Shown here: positions 6,928 to 13,752 of the stretch, piece by piece
How the letters are laid out: each line of letters opens with the position of its first letter
How positions within the stretch are numbered: position 1 is the stretch's first letter
NCBI GenBank assembly: GCA_005879015.1
Contig: VBMC01000030.1
Span: forward strand, 1-14,137
Length of the DNA: 14,137 nucleotides
Source of the DNA: Methanobacteriota archaeon
Lineage (GTDB): Archaea > Thermoplasmatota > Thermoplasmata > RBG-16-68-12
Reading direction: 5' to 3'
Translations under genes and position numbers: made by a program
The notes under the pieces: generated by a model
Told to the model about the DNA's origin: nothing
The model's input: the letters and a program-made list of their open reading frames with translations, nothing else
The model's database searches: none

Positions 6928-9317
6928 CCGGATCAGACGAGGGACCGGAAGACCAAGAGAAGCGGTCGCCGCGGAGGGGCATGAATCGAGAAGAGGAAAA
7001 TGAGCCCGCGGCCGAGCGATCGTACTCGGAGCTCCTCGACCGGATTCGCGCGACGGACGAACGGTATGCGGAGCTCCTGGACGAGCTGAGGTCCCTCAGC
7101 GAGCCGAGACCGTTTGCCGGCGGGCGCGGGACCCGCTCGACGACCGAAACAACCTTGTCGAATTCCGAATCGGGGCGCGTTCGTCTCAGGGACATCCCCA
7201 TGACCCGGCGCCGCCGGATCGCCAAGTCGGTCGCGGTGATCCTCACTGGCCTCTCTGTCTTTGCGTGGCTGCTCGGCTATCTGGCGTCCGTCTACAACGT
7301 ACAAGTGGCGTTGTTCGCCCTCCCGTGGGAATTCGGCCGCTCGTTCCTCTCCGATTTCCAGCTCTTGCTCTTGCAGACTATCGCACCGATTTTCGCCTGG
7401 GGTGTCTGGGGCGTCCTCGCCGCTCGCGAATGGCGGCGATGGAAGCGAGCTCACGATGTCGAATCCTCGGACCGACCTAGTTCCGATATCTCTCCGCCGC
7501 GGGTCCCTGGGACGAGCCCGTCCGCGGTCCAGGGCAATCTCGAAGCGGGTCGAAAGACCCTCCGCCGACTCTTGTCCTACGTGAGACCCCACTGGCCGTA
7601 TGCGGCTGGGGTCATGGGTGGACTCGTCATCGCGGCCGTGATGGACCTGACGCAAGTGTGGATCCTAGCGTTCCTCTTCATCGGGCAAGTCGTTCGGCTG
7701 GGACACGTGGAACTTCTTCCAAATGTGCTGCTCCTGCTTGGCACAACCTTTGCCGTCAAAGAGATCTCCTCGTTTCTCAAGGACTATCTGTCGGAGATTT
7801 TGGCCCAGAAAACCGTTCACAAACTCCGCTCCGACTTGTACGAGAACATCGAGCGAATGCCCATGAGCTTCCTCGATACATCGCGGTCCGGTGAACTCAT
7901 CTCACGCGTGGTCAGCGACACGAACGAGGTGGAGAGGGTCCTCACGGACAACGTCGCGGATTTCCTCTCGAATGCGGTCATGGTCGCGGGCGCCCTCGGC
8001 CTATTGTTCTTCGTGAACACGAGACTCGCTTTACTCGTCACGCCCCCCGCTCTCGTCATGGTCATCGTCGTGAACCGATTCAAGAAGTCCATCAAACAGA
8101 CCTCGAGGAAAATCCGCGAAGCGGTCGCCGAACTCACCGCGAAGGCCTTCGAGGTCATCTCCGGGCTCCGTATCGTGAAGAGTTTCCGGATGGAGCACCA
8201 CGAGGCGAACGCGTTTCGCGATCGGTCCTGGGCGATCGCCCGGGCCAAGGTCCGCCTCGCTCGGCTTTCCGGAGCCTATTCCTCGACCGTTGATTTCCTG
8301 ACCTTGTGTTCGCTCGCGGTGTTCGTCTGGTTCTCGGCGCCGGCCGTGACCAGCGGCGACCTGACGGTCGCAGTAGCGGTCGCCTTCCTAGGGTACATGG
8401 ACAAGGTGTTCAAGCCTCTCGTCGTCCTCAGCAAGGTCAATTTCACGGTCCAGAAGGCCGTGGCGGCCGCGGACCGCATCTTCGAATTCATGGATGCGAA
8501 GGTGGAAATCCTGGATGCGCCCGACAGTCTCGTGCCGCAAACGATCGAAGGACGCATCCAATTCGACGGGGTCACGTTCGGATATCGGCCGAATCGATAC
8601 GTACTCGAGGATTTCTCGTTGACGATCGAGCCGGGGGAGACGGTCGCGGTCGTCGGATCGAGCGGTGTGGGCAAATCCACGATCGTCAACCTGCTCCTCC
8701 GGTTCTACGAGCCGATCGCGGGCCGGATTTTGATTGACGGATACCCCCTCGATCGGTTGAACTTGGGCTGCCTACGGAAGAAAATCGGCCTCGTCCTTCA
8801 GGAGCCGGTCCTCTTCTCGGGAACGATTCGAGAGAATATCCTGTACGGCGACGTAGACGCTTCCGAGGAGAACGTGGTGCAAGCGGCGCAATCCGCAAAT
8901 GCCCACGATTTCATCCGAGGCCTGCCGAAGGGGTATGACACACAGATTGGCGAGCGTGGAGTGACCCTCTCTGTAGGCCAGAGGCAACGGATTGCGATTG
9001 CACGTGTCCTCTTGAAGAACCCGAGCATCCTCATTCTCGATGAGGCGACATCGAACATTGACTCTGAGTCCGAATCGCTCATCCAAGACGCCTTGCACAA
9101 GCTTGCACAACGCAGGACGATGATCGTCATCGGGCACCGGCTCTCCTCAATCATTGACGCGGACCGGATCGTGGTGCTCGAGGATGGAGGAATCGCTGAG
9201 GTCGGGACCCACCAAGATCTGCTAGGGAAAGGAGGGGTTTACGCGCGGCTGTACGAGGCCCAGATCGATCGGGGAGCTCCCGAGGAGGCGCCACACAACC
9301 AACTCGACGCCGTGTAA
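6924..9317 (+). CDS. ABC exporter (fused permease-ATPase, MsbA-like) with extra N-terminal domain
   Basis: This 797-aa half-transporter should work as a dimer in the membrane, pumping a compound outward with ATP. From about residue 211 it follows the type IV exporter plan: six membrane segments between about 224 and 495, then the nucleotide-binding domain. That domain has A-loop Y554, Walker A GSSGVGKST at 578-586, Q-loop Q626, signature LSVGQ at 682-686, Walker B ILILDE at 702-707 with catalytic E707, D-loop SNIDSE at 710-715 and H-loop H738. All catalytic residues are present. Ahead of this lie about 210 unusual residues: an acidic, probably coiled segment (33-59) and two further membrane segments (about 102-122 and 144-167). 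The gene overlaps the upstream kinase by ATGA and has a strong ribosome-binding site. The likely cargo is the product of the glycosyltransferases and kinases; that is inference from context. Confidence 0.92.
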   Translation: MTGSDEGPEDQEKRSPRRGMNREEENEPAAERSYSELLDRIRATDERYAELLDELRSLSEPRPFAGGRGTRSTTETTLSNSESGRVRLRDIPMTRRRRIAKSVAVILTGLSVFAWLLGYLASVYNVQVALFALPWEFGRSFLSDFQLLLLQTIAPIFAWGVWGVLAAREWRRWKRAHDVESSDRPSSDISPPRVPGTSPSAVQGNLEAGRKTLRRLLSYVRPHWPYAAGVMGGLVIAAVMDLTQVWILAFLFIGQVVRLGHVELLPNVLLLLGTTFAVKEISSFLKDYLSEILAQKTVHKLRSDLYENIERMPMSFLDTSRSGELISRVVSDTNEVERVLTDNVADFLSNAVMVAGALGLLFFVNTRLALLVTPPALVMVIVVNRFKKSIKQTSRKIREAVAELTAKAFEVISGLRIVKSFRMEHHEANAFRDRSWAIARAKVRLARLSGAYSSTVDFLTLCSLAVFVWFSAPAVTSGDLTVAVAVAFLGYMDKVFKPLVVLSKVNFTVQKAVAAADRIFEFMDAKVEILDAPDSLVPQTIEGRIQFDGVTFGYRPNRYVLEDFSLTIEPGETVAVVGSSGVGKSTIVNLLLRFYEPIAGRILIDGYPLDRLNLGCLRKKIGLVLQEPVLFSGTIRENILYGDVDASEENVVQAAQSANAHDFIRGLPKGYDTQIGERGVTLSVGQRQRIAIARVLLKNPSILILDEATSNIDSESESLIQDALHKLAQRRTMIVIGHRLSSIIDADRIVVLEDGGIAEVGTHQDLLGKGGVYARLYEAQIDRGAPEEAPHNQLDAV

Positions 9318-9593
9318 CTCCCAGCGACCTTGTCACGCCACTCCGGAGGCTCCGGTCCCGGAGACAGGGCGAACGCGGATGGGGAGAGAGATATCGCCCG
9401 CCTGTCACCTTTCAGATTTACGTCATGCCCGCCTAAGGAACTGAGTTGTCGCCGACCGAATTCGACAAGTGTCAAAACACCTCTGTGGTACAACTGGCCC
9501 AACATGTGGCTGACCTGATTACAATCGGGGCCAGATAGGCCGCAGTTGGCGACGAAACCTTGATAGGACCCATCTCGTACGAGCCCGGAGCGC
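9318..9593. other. 276-base spacer with several short inverted repeats
   Basis: No gene is supported here. Four perfect or near-perfect inverted repeats are visible: CTCCGG 9341-9346 with CCGGAG 9358-9363, 24 bases after the exporter stop; TTGTCG 9446-9451 with CGACAA 9463-9468; CTGGCCC 9494-9500 with GGGCCAG 9528-9534; and, inside the last, the quasi-palindrome CTGATTACAATCGG at about 9515-9528. The first could mark the operon end and the others could bind a regulator or fold as leader RNA. In GC-rich DNA some such repeats arise by chance. Confidence 0.4.
9554..9567 (+). promoter_or_regulatory. BRE/TATA-like promoter of the metallophosphatase gene
   Basis: GAAACCTTGATAGG resembles an archaeal BRE plus TATA box, and its first half matches the AACCTT of the folC promoter farther right. 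The TATA-like part (TTGATA, 9560-9565) is about 31 nt upstream of the ATG at 9594, implying a leader of only a few bases. It suggests that the phosphatase can be transcribed separately from the exporter operon. Confidence 0.4.
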
Positions 9594-11207
9594 ATGAAGG
9601 GGATGACCGCGACGGACTTGGGACCCCGCACGGGCCGTATCGATATTCGCGAAAGGGGAAGGGCTTTCTTCCGAACGAGCCGGAAGTTTCGAGCGCTCGG
9701 CACCCCCCCTGGCCGTGAGAGGAAGTCCCACCTGCGGCAGGGGGACGGCGTCGAGCCGCGCGCGAGGGCCGTCCGCGTCAAGCCCGATCCCGACAACGAG
9801 CTGTTAGAGGAACTTAGGAAGTCGTTGACATGGATGAAAGCCCTCGAAGGCCTAAAGGCGGATCGAACTCCGAAACAGGCATCGATCGCGGGCAGCGACA
9901 TCAAGGAACCGCGACGAATCCCAAGAAAGCGGCCCGAGACCGTCATTCTCCGCCGGAGAGCGGTCGCCATCCTCGCTCTCTCTCTCCTCATCGCTGCGGC
10001 GGCGGGATGGGTCCTGTTCCAGAAAGGAGCGGTCCAAAAGAGTCCGTTCGATAGCGCCCAGCCGCGCTGGAAGGACGAGTCCACGACGCACTTCACGTTT
10101 GCCGCCGCGGGAGACTTTGCGGGACCAGGCAATAACGATTCCCTAGGCCTCGTGGGACGTGCTCGAACGGCTGGAATGTCGTTCTTCCTCGCCCTCGGAG
10201 ATCTGGGATACACGACGGACGCACCCGGGTGGTGCACGCAAATGAAACGGCTTCTGCCGGAGATCGTCATCGTCGCCGGCGGCGACGGGAGCAACGCGGA
10301 CGGAAGCATGTCGCAGTACGTCGCGAGCTGCCCATACCCGCTCTCCTCCCCGATGGTCGCGGGCAACGGGACCCCCGGCTACGGCTACGAGTATTACTTC
10401 GACTACCCTCGGGACAAGCCCCTTGCGCGATTCATCCTGCTCTCGGCCGGGCTCTCGGGCGTCGATTACAACTACAGCCGGCAATCACCGCACACGGAGT
10501 GGGTCGAGGACACGGTCGCCAGCGCCCGAGATGCGGGAATTCCATGGGTCATTGCGGGGGTCCACAAGGAGTGCATCACGGTGGGCAACGATGGACACTG
10601 TCCCATGGGCCAGGACCTCTTCGACGAGCTCGTGGAAGCCAATGTGGACTTGATTTTGGTAGGTCACGACCATGTGTACGAGCGGAGCAAGCAGCTGAGG
10701 GTCTCGTCGAGCTGCGAATCCGTCAACTCGACGAACCAGTTCGAGCCGTCTTGCGTCGCGGCGAATGGAACCCAAGGCGTCTACACGAAAGGCGAAGGCA
10801 CCATCGTTGTTGTGCAAGGTGTTGGAGGGCGAAGCTTCGACAACGTGGCGATTGACGGAAGCGATCGGGAGATGGGCTACTTCGACGCGGTGATGGGCGC
10901 CAATGCCAACACCCAAGGGCGGCTCTCTGGCTTCGGATCCGTGTTCTACGAGGTCACGGCCAATTCGATCGGGGCGAAAACCGATTTCTGTCCGCCCGAC
11001 TCGACCGGCACCGACGGTCGTTGCACGTCAAATCCTGGCGCGGTGTTCGCAGACCAGTTTGCGATCTCGACAGGCACCGGTTTGGAGCCTATGGTATCGA
11101 GTGCCTTGTCCCTCCCTCAGGACCCCAATCAGAATGGATTCGATCAACCAGGGATTCTGCCATTGAGGGATGAGGAACCGCCTCTTCGCGTCTGGACCGC
11201 ACGTTAG
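9594..11207 (+). CDS. Membrane-anchored metallophosphatase (purple-acid-phosphatase-like)
   Basis: The 537-aa protein has a basic cytoplasmic region of about 118 residues, one membrane segment at about 121-142, and a large C-terminal metallophosphoesterase domain. An N-in topology would place the enzyme outside the cell. Motifs in order are GDF at 173-175, GDLGY at 202-206, H324 in AGVHKE and GHDH at 357-360. Where GNH(D/E) is expected, the sequence reads GGDG (229-232), so a metal-binding Asn and the catalytic His appear missing. Eight cysteines lie in the outer domain and none before the membrane segment, which fits disulfides and an external location. An ATG at 9603 is an alternative start. 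Position after the exporter suggests it may dephosphorylate an exported product, but the promoter seems separate and the altered motif leaves activity in doubt. Confidence 0.83.
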   Translation: MKGMTATDLGPRTGRIDIRERGRAFFRTSRKFRALGTPPGRERKSHLRQGDGVEPRARAVRVKPDPDNELLEELRKSLTWMKALEGLKADRTPKQASIAGSDIKEPRRIPRKRPETVILRRRAVAILALSLLIAAAAGWVLFQKGAVQKSPFDSAQPRWKDESTTHFTFAAAGDFAGPGNNDSLGLVGRARTAGMSFFLALGDLGYTTDAPGWCTQMKRLLPEIVIVAGGDGSNADGSMSQYVASCPYPLSSPMVAGNGTPGYGYEYYFDYPRDKPLARFILLSAGLSGVDYNYSRQSPHTEWVEDTVASARDAGIPWVIAGVHKECITVGNDGHCPMGQDLFDELVEANVDLILVGHDHVYERSKQLRVSSSCESVNSTNQFEPSCVAANGTQGVYTKGEGTIVVVQGVGGRSFDNVAIDGSDREMGYFDAVMGANANTQGRLSGFGSVFYEVTANSIGAKTDFCPPDSTGTDGRCTSNPGAVFADQFAISTGTGLEPMVSSALSLPQDPNQNGFDQPGILPLRDEEPPLRVWTAR

Positions 11208-11296
11208 CTGGCCTCGGTTGGACGGGCGCTAGCTCTCGCGGCCCAGAGGGTCGCCGTGGAAAGGGTTTTCGTCTTCCGCCTCGATATCCCGAAACG

Positions 11297-11581
11297 ATGG
11301 ACCTGCATGCTCTCGTCGACCGGGACATTGCGCTCACAGAACGCGCTCTCGGAAAAGCTAAGATTGCGGTGCCGGAACGATCTCACCTCCGGAAGGTGGC
11401 GGAAGACTTCGTGACGATGGCCCGTTCGTACTACGCGGACGCGAAGCACTTCCGGGACGCGGGGGAGTTGGACAAGGCCCTCGCAAACGTCAACTACGCC
11501 CATGGTTGGCTCGACGCCGGCGCGCGACTAGGCCTCTTCGATGTCGGCGGCGACGACCAGCTCTTCACGCTGAGCGAGTGA
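11297..11581 (+). CDS. DUF357 family protein
   Basis: This 94-aa helical protein belongs to the small archaeal DUF357 family, whose function is not established. The family's conserved end is clear: SYYADAKHF at 44-52 and NYAHGWLDAGARLGLF at 66-81. The start ATG at 11297 gives the usual length; no Shine-Dalgarno site or strong TATA box stands out upstream (GGAAAGGGTTTTC at about 11258-11270 is the only weak candidate). No signal peptide or membrane segment is present. The gene's stop directly abuts the stop of the pantoate kinase gene on the other strand. Confidence 0.88.
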   Translation: MDLHALVDRDIALTERALGKAKIAVPERSHLRKVAEDFVTMARSYYADAKHFRDAGELDKALANVNYAHGWLDAGARLGLFDVGGDDQLFTLSE

Positions 11582-12454
11582 TTAAAGGACGCGTGCGCCT
11601 TCGTTGTCGACCTCGCATCGCTGCAAGGTCCCGAACTTGCGGTAGAGGCTCGCTAGCTGCTCCGACTTCCCGGTGGCGAACAAGGAGTTGCCGAGCATGG
11701 CCATCGTCGCCCTCCCGAACATCCGGCTTGCTCGGATCACCTCGAGCATGGTCCGACTTGCAAGTCCCGTCTCTTCCGCAAACCGGTTCCCGAGGTCGAA
11801 CAATCGTTCGAAGCTGGGGGACCGCGAAAATTCATCGACCAATGCCCCGCCGACCCGGTTGATCGCCGCGACCTTCGGCGCATCGCGAAGGATGTTCTTC
11901 GTCGGGATCTCCTGTCCGAGGACCGCGAGCAGAAGGTCCGCTTGCACAGGGAAGGTTCGAACTTCGCTGTAGCCGGGCGCGCCCGGTTTCCAGCGGAGGT
12001 CCATGCCTCCGAGTGAGGCGGGGACGACATCGCCAAGTCCCGTGGCGCATTCGACCTCCGTCTCATGGGCGATGGCCACGAGCTCGTCGCGGGGTAGTCC
12101 TCCTCCGAGCGCCTCATCCAGCGCAAGCGCTGTACTGAGGGCCGCGGCCGCACTCACTCCGAAACCCTGCGAAACGGGCAAAGGCGTTTCGCTCAGGATT
12201 TTGATCTCGAGCGACCGCGAACCGGTGAGCTTCTCGACGACGCGCTGCGTGACCGCGGCCTTCTGGCGGCGCTCATTCACCATGATGTCGAGGGAGGAGC
12301 GTCTCGCTTCCCGGACCTTGGCGACCGTCCGGACACCGAGGCTCAGGGACAGCCCGGCACCGCGAGATCCCTTCGCTCGGAGATCCGGGTCCTCATGGAC
12401 CTCGAAGAAGGCCGTTGCGTGTCCGGGGCAAAACGCCTCACCCTCGGACACCAT
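11582..12454 (-). CDS. Pantoate kinase (PoK), GHMP superfamily
   Basis: This 290-aa GHMP kinase phosphorylates pantoate to 4-phosphopantoate in the archaeal route to CoA, where phosphopantothenate is then made by a separate synthetase instead of by bacterial-type PanC and PanK. Visible motifs are CPGH at 9-12 in the substrate-binding N-terminus, the ATP loop PLPVSQGFGVSAAAALS at 91-107, TGLGDVVPASLGG at 138-150 and EIPTKNIL at 182-189. Length is normal. Its ATG lies inside the end of coaBC with a 17-base overlap in another frame, so the two are almost certainly co-transcribed and probably coupled. This pairing with coaBC supports pantoate as substrate over other GHMP substrates. The enzyme should be cytoplasmic. 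Confidence 0.9.
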   Translation of the reverse strand: MVSEGEAFCPGHATAFFEVHEDPDLRAKGSRGAGLSLSLGVRTVAKVREARRSSLDIMVNERRQKAAVTQRVVEKLTGSRSLEIKILSETPLPVSQGFGVSAAAALSTALALDEALGGGLPRDELVAIAHETEVECATGLGDVVPASLGGMDLRWKPGAPGYSEVRTFPVQADLLLAVLGQEIPTKNILRDAPKVAAINRVGGALVDEFSRSPSFERLFDLGNRFAEETGLASRTMLEVIRASRMFGRATMAMLGNSLFATGKSEQLASLYRKFGTLQRCEVDNEGARVL

Positions 12455-13643
12455 GCAAGACAGCCCGCCACACCCGCTCCGCCGCGAGCGACTTCGATCC
12501 CTCGAACGTTTCCGAGTGACCTTTGCGGTCGAAGATCGTGATGGAGGTCGTGTCTCCTTTGACCTTCGATACGTCGTTGGCCACGACGAAGTCCAAATCC
12601 GCTTCCTTCGCCAGCGTCATGGCCCGGGACTTGAGTTCCGTTTCGCTGACCCCGGCTTCCGCCTTGAACCCGACGAGGGCCTTCCGTGTGCCCTTGCGGA
12701 ATCGCCCAAGCAGTTTGGGGGTGGGCTCTAGGTCCAGGGTGAGCGTCCCTTTGCGGCTCGGGATTTTTCCCGTCTGCTTCTTCACCGGACTGAAGTCGGC
12801 GACGGCAGCTGGCACGATACAGATGTCCGCATCCGTCTTCTCGGCCATGCTGGCCAGGTCTTCCGTCGTCTCGAACGACTTGTAGGGAAGCCAAGGTGGG
12901 ACCGGCACCTCGTGACGTCCGAGCCACAATTCCACATCGGCCCCATGCTCGAACGCGGTTCTCGCGAGTTCGATTCCGGTCCCGCCGGTCGACCGGTTCG
13001 TGACCACGCGGACATCGTCGATGGGTTCCACGGTGGCCCCGGCGACCACGAGGACCCGAACCTCCTGAAGGTCTCGGGGCCCGAGGCGACGAACGACCCG
13101 GGCGACAATCGTGTCCACGTCGGCCATCTTCGCCTTGTCCTCGTCCCGCCGCGGGTCGACAAACTCAAGCCCGAGTTCCCGCAAGCGGCGGACGTTCGCG
13201 GCGACGGCCGGGTTGTCGATCATGGACTCGTGGGCTGAAGGTGCAAGGAGGATCGGGATGCCCGAGCCGAGTGCATTCGTCGCGTACGTCGTCACAGTAG
13301 TGTCATCGATTCCCTGCGCGATCTTGCCCATCGTATTTGCAGTGCAGGGAGCGATCAAGAGGAGGTCGGCCTTCCCGTCGCGCCCGCACATCTCGAGGTA
13401 CTCCATGGAGCCGGTGATGGCTGTGACCACGGCGTGCCCGGTCGCGTATTCCAGGGCGTTCGGATGGACGATCTCGAGTGCCGATCGGGTCAGGACCGCA
13501 TGGACGTCGGCCCCGTGGCGGATCAGCTCATGGGCCAGCTTCACCGTTTCCACGGCCGCGATGCTGCCCGTGACCCCGAGGACGATCGTCTTGCCGTGGA
13601 GCTTCGCGCTCTTCCGTCCGCGCAGTCGTTCCGCCGGATGCAT
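12438..13643 (-). CDS. coaBC: CoaBC: phosphopantothenoylcysteine decarboxylase / phosphopantothenate-cysteine ligase
   Basis: This bifunctional CoA enzyme joins cysteine to 4'-phosphopantothenate (CoaB half) and decarboxylates the product with FMN (CoaC half). Numbered from the ATG at 13643 (401 aa), the CoaC half shows GSIAA at 26-30 and APCTANTMGKIAQGIDD at 98-114. The CoaB half shows GATVEPIDDVRVVTN at 202-216, AAVADF at 279-284, GFKAE at 325-329 and AND at 355-357. Position 82 is Tyr where the catalytic His of CoaC is expected. An ATG at 13661 would add six residues, but a TATA box centred at 13670 puts the transcript start at about 13643, and the domain opens with MHPAERLRG, much as recalled for archaeal homologues. 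The gene overlaps pantoate kinase by 17 bases. Confidence 0.93.
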   Translation of the reverse strand: MHPAERLRGRKSAKLHGKTIVLGVTGSIAAVETVKLAHELIRHGADVHAVLTRSALEIVHPNALEYATGHAVVTAITGSMEYLEMCGRDGKADLLLIAPCTANTMGKIAQGIDDTTVTTYATNALGSGIPILLAPSAHESMIDNPAVAANVRRLRELGLEFVDPRRDEDKAKMADVDTIVARVVRRLGPRDLQEVRVLVVAGATVEPIDDVRVVTNRSTGGTGIELARTAFEHGADVELWLGRHEVPVPPWLPYKSFETTEDLASMAEKTDADICIVPAAVADFSPVKKQTGKIPSRKGTLTLDLEPTPKLLGRFRKGTRKALVGFKAEAGVSETELKSRAMTLAKEADLDFVVANDVSKVKGDTTSITIFDRKGHSETFEGSKSLAAERVWRAVLHGVRG

Positions 13644-13666
13644 CGTGTGAACGATTGCCATGCGCG

Positions 13667-13673
13667 ATATATA
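13667..13673 (-). promoter_or_regulatory. TATA box of the coaBC-pantoate kinase operon
   Basis: TATATAT on the minus strand, flanked by CC upstream and CGCGC downstream, is the best TATA box in the window. Its centre is 27 nt from the A of the ATG at 13643 but only about 9 nt from the ATG at 13661. Since archaeal transcription starts about 25-27 nt past the TATA centre, the upper ATG would not be in the mRNA, and the message would be leaderless from 13643. Confidence 0.6.
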
Positions 13674-13713
13674 GGTATGGGCCTCGTTCGATTCCTCGGT
13701 CCGCGATCGGGCA

Positions 13714-13722
13714 ACCTTTAAC
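13714..13722 (+). promoter_or_regulatory. BRE/TATA-like promoter of folC
   Basis: The sequence ACCTTTAAC contains TTTAA (13717-13721) preceded by an AACC element like an archaeal BRE. The TATA centre lies about 34 nt before the ATG at 13753, so a transcript would carry a leader of about 8 bases. It sits back to back with the coaBC promoter. Confidence 0.5.
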
Positions 13723-13752
13723 CCGCGAGGTCCGTTAGCCCCGGCCGGACCG

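Noticed and set aside
8967..8981. LSVGQ in place of LSGGQ as a sign of a defective ABC transporter
   Set aside because: The Val variant is common in working exporters, and Walker A, Walker B Glu, Q-loop and H-loop are all intact.
9341..9363. GC-rich hairpin after the exporter stop as an intrinsic terminator
   Set aside because: There is no following T-run, and archaeal termination relies mainly on T-tracts, so the hairpin alone does not support a terminator call.
9239..10366. 375-codon minus-strand open frame across the spacer and the phosphatase start
   Set aside because: Its translation is rich in Ser, Arg and Pro with no recognisable motif, and it opposes the phosphatase membrane segment and first metal motifs on the plus strand.
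12003..12731. 242-codon plus-strand open frame opposite pantoate kinase and coaBC
   Set aside because: Both opposing genes have intact catalytic motifs, and this frame shows only low-complexity Ser/Arg/Ala-rich sequence.
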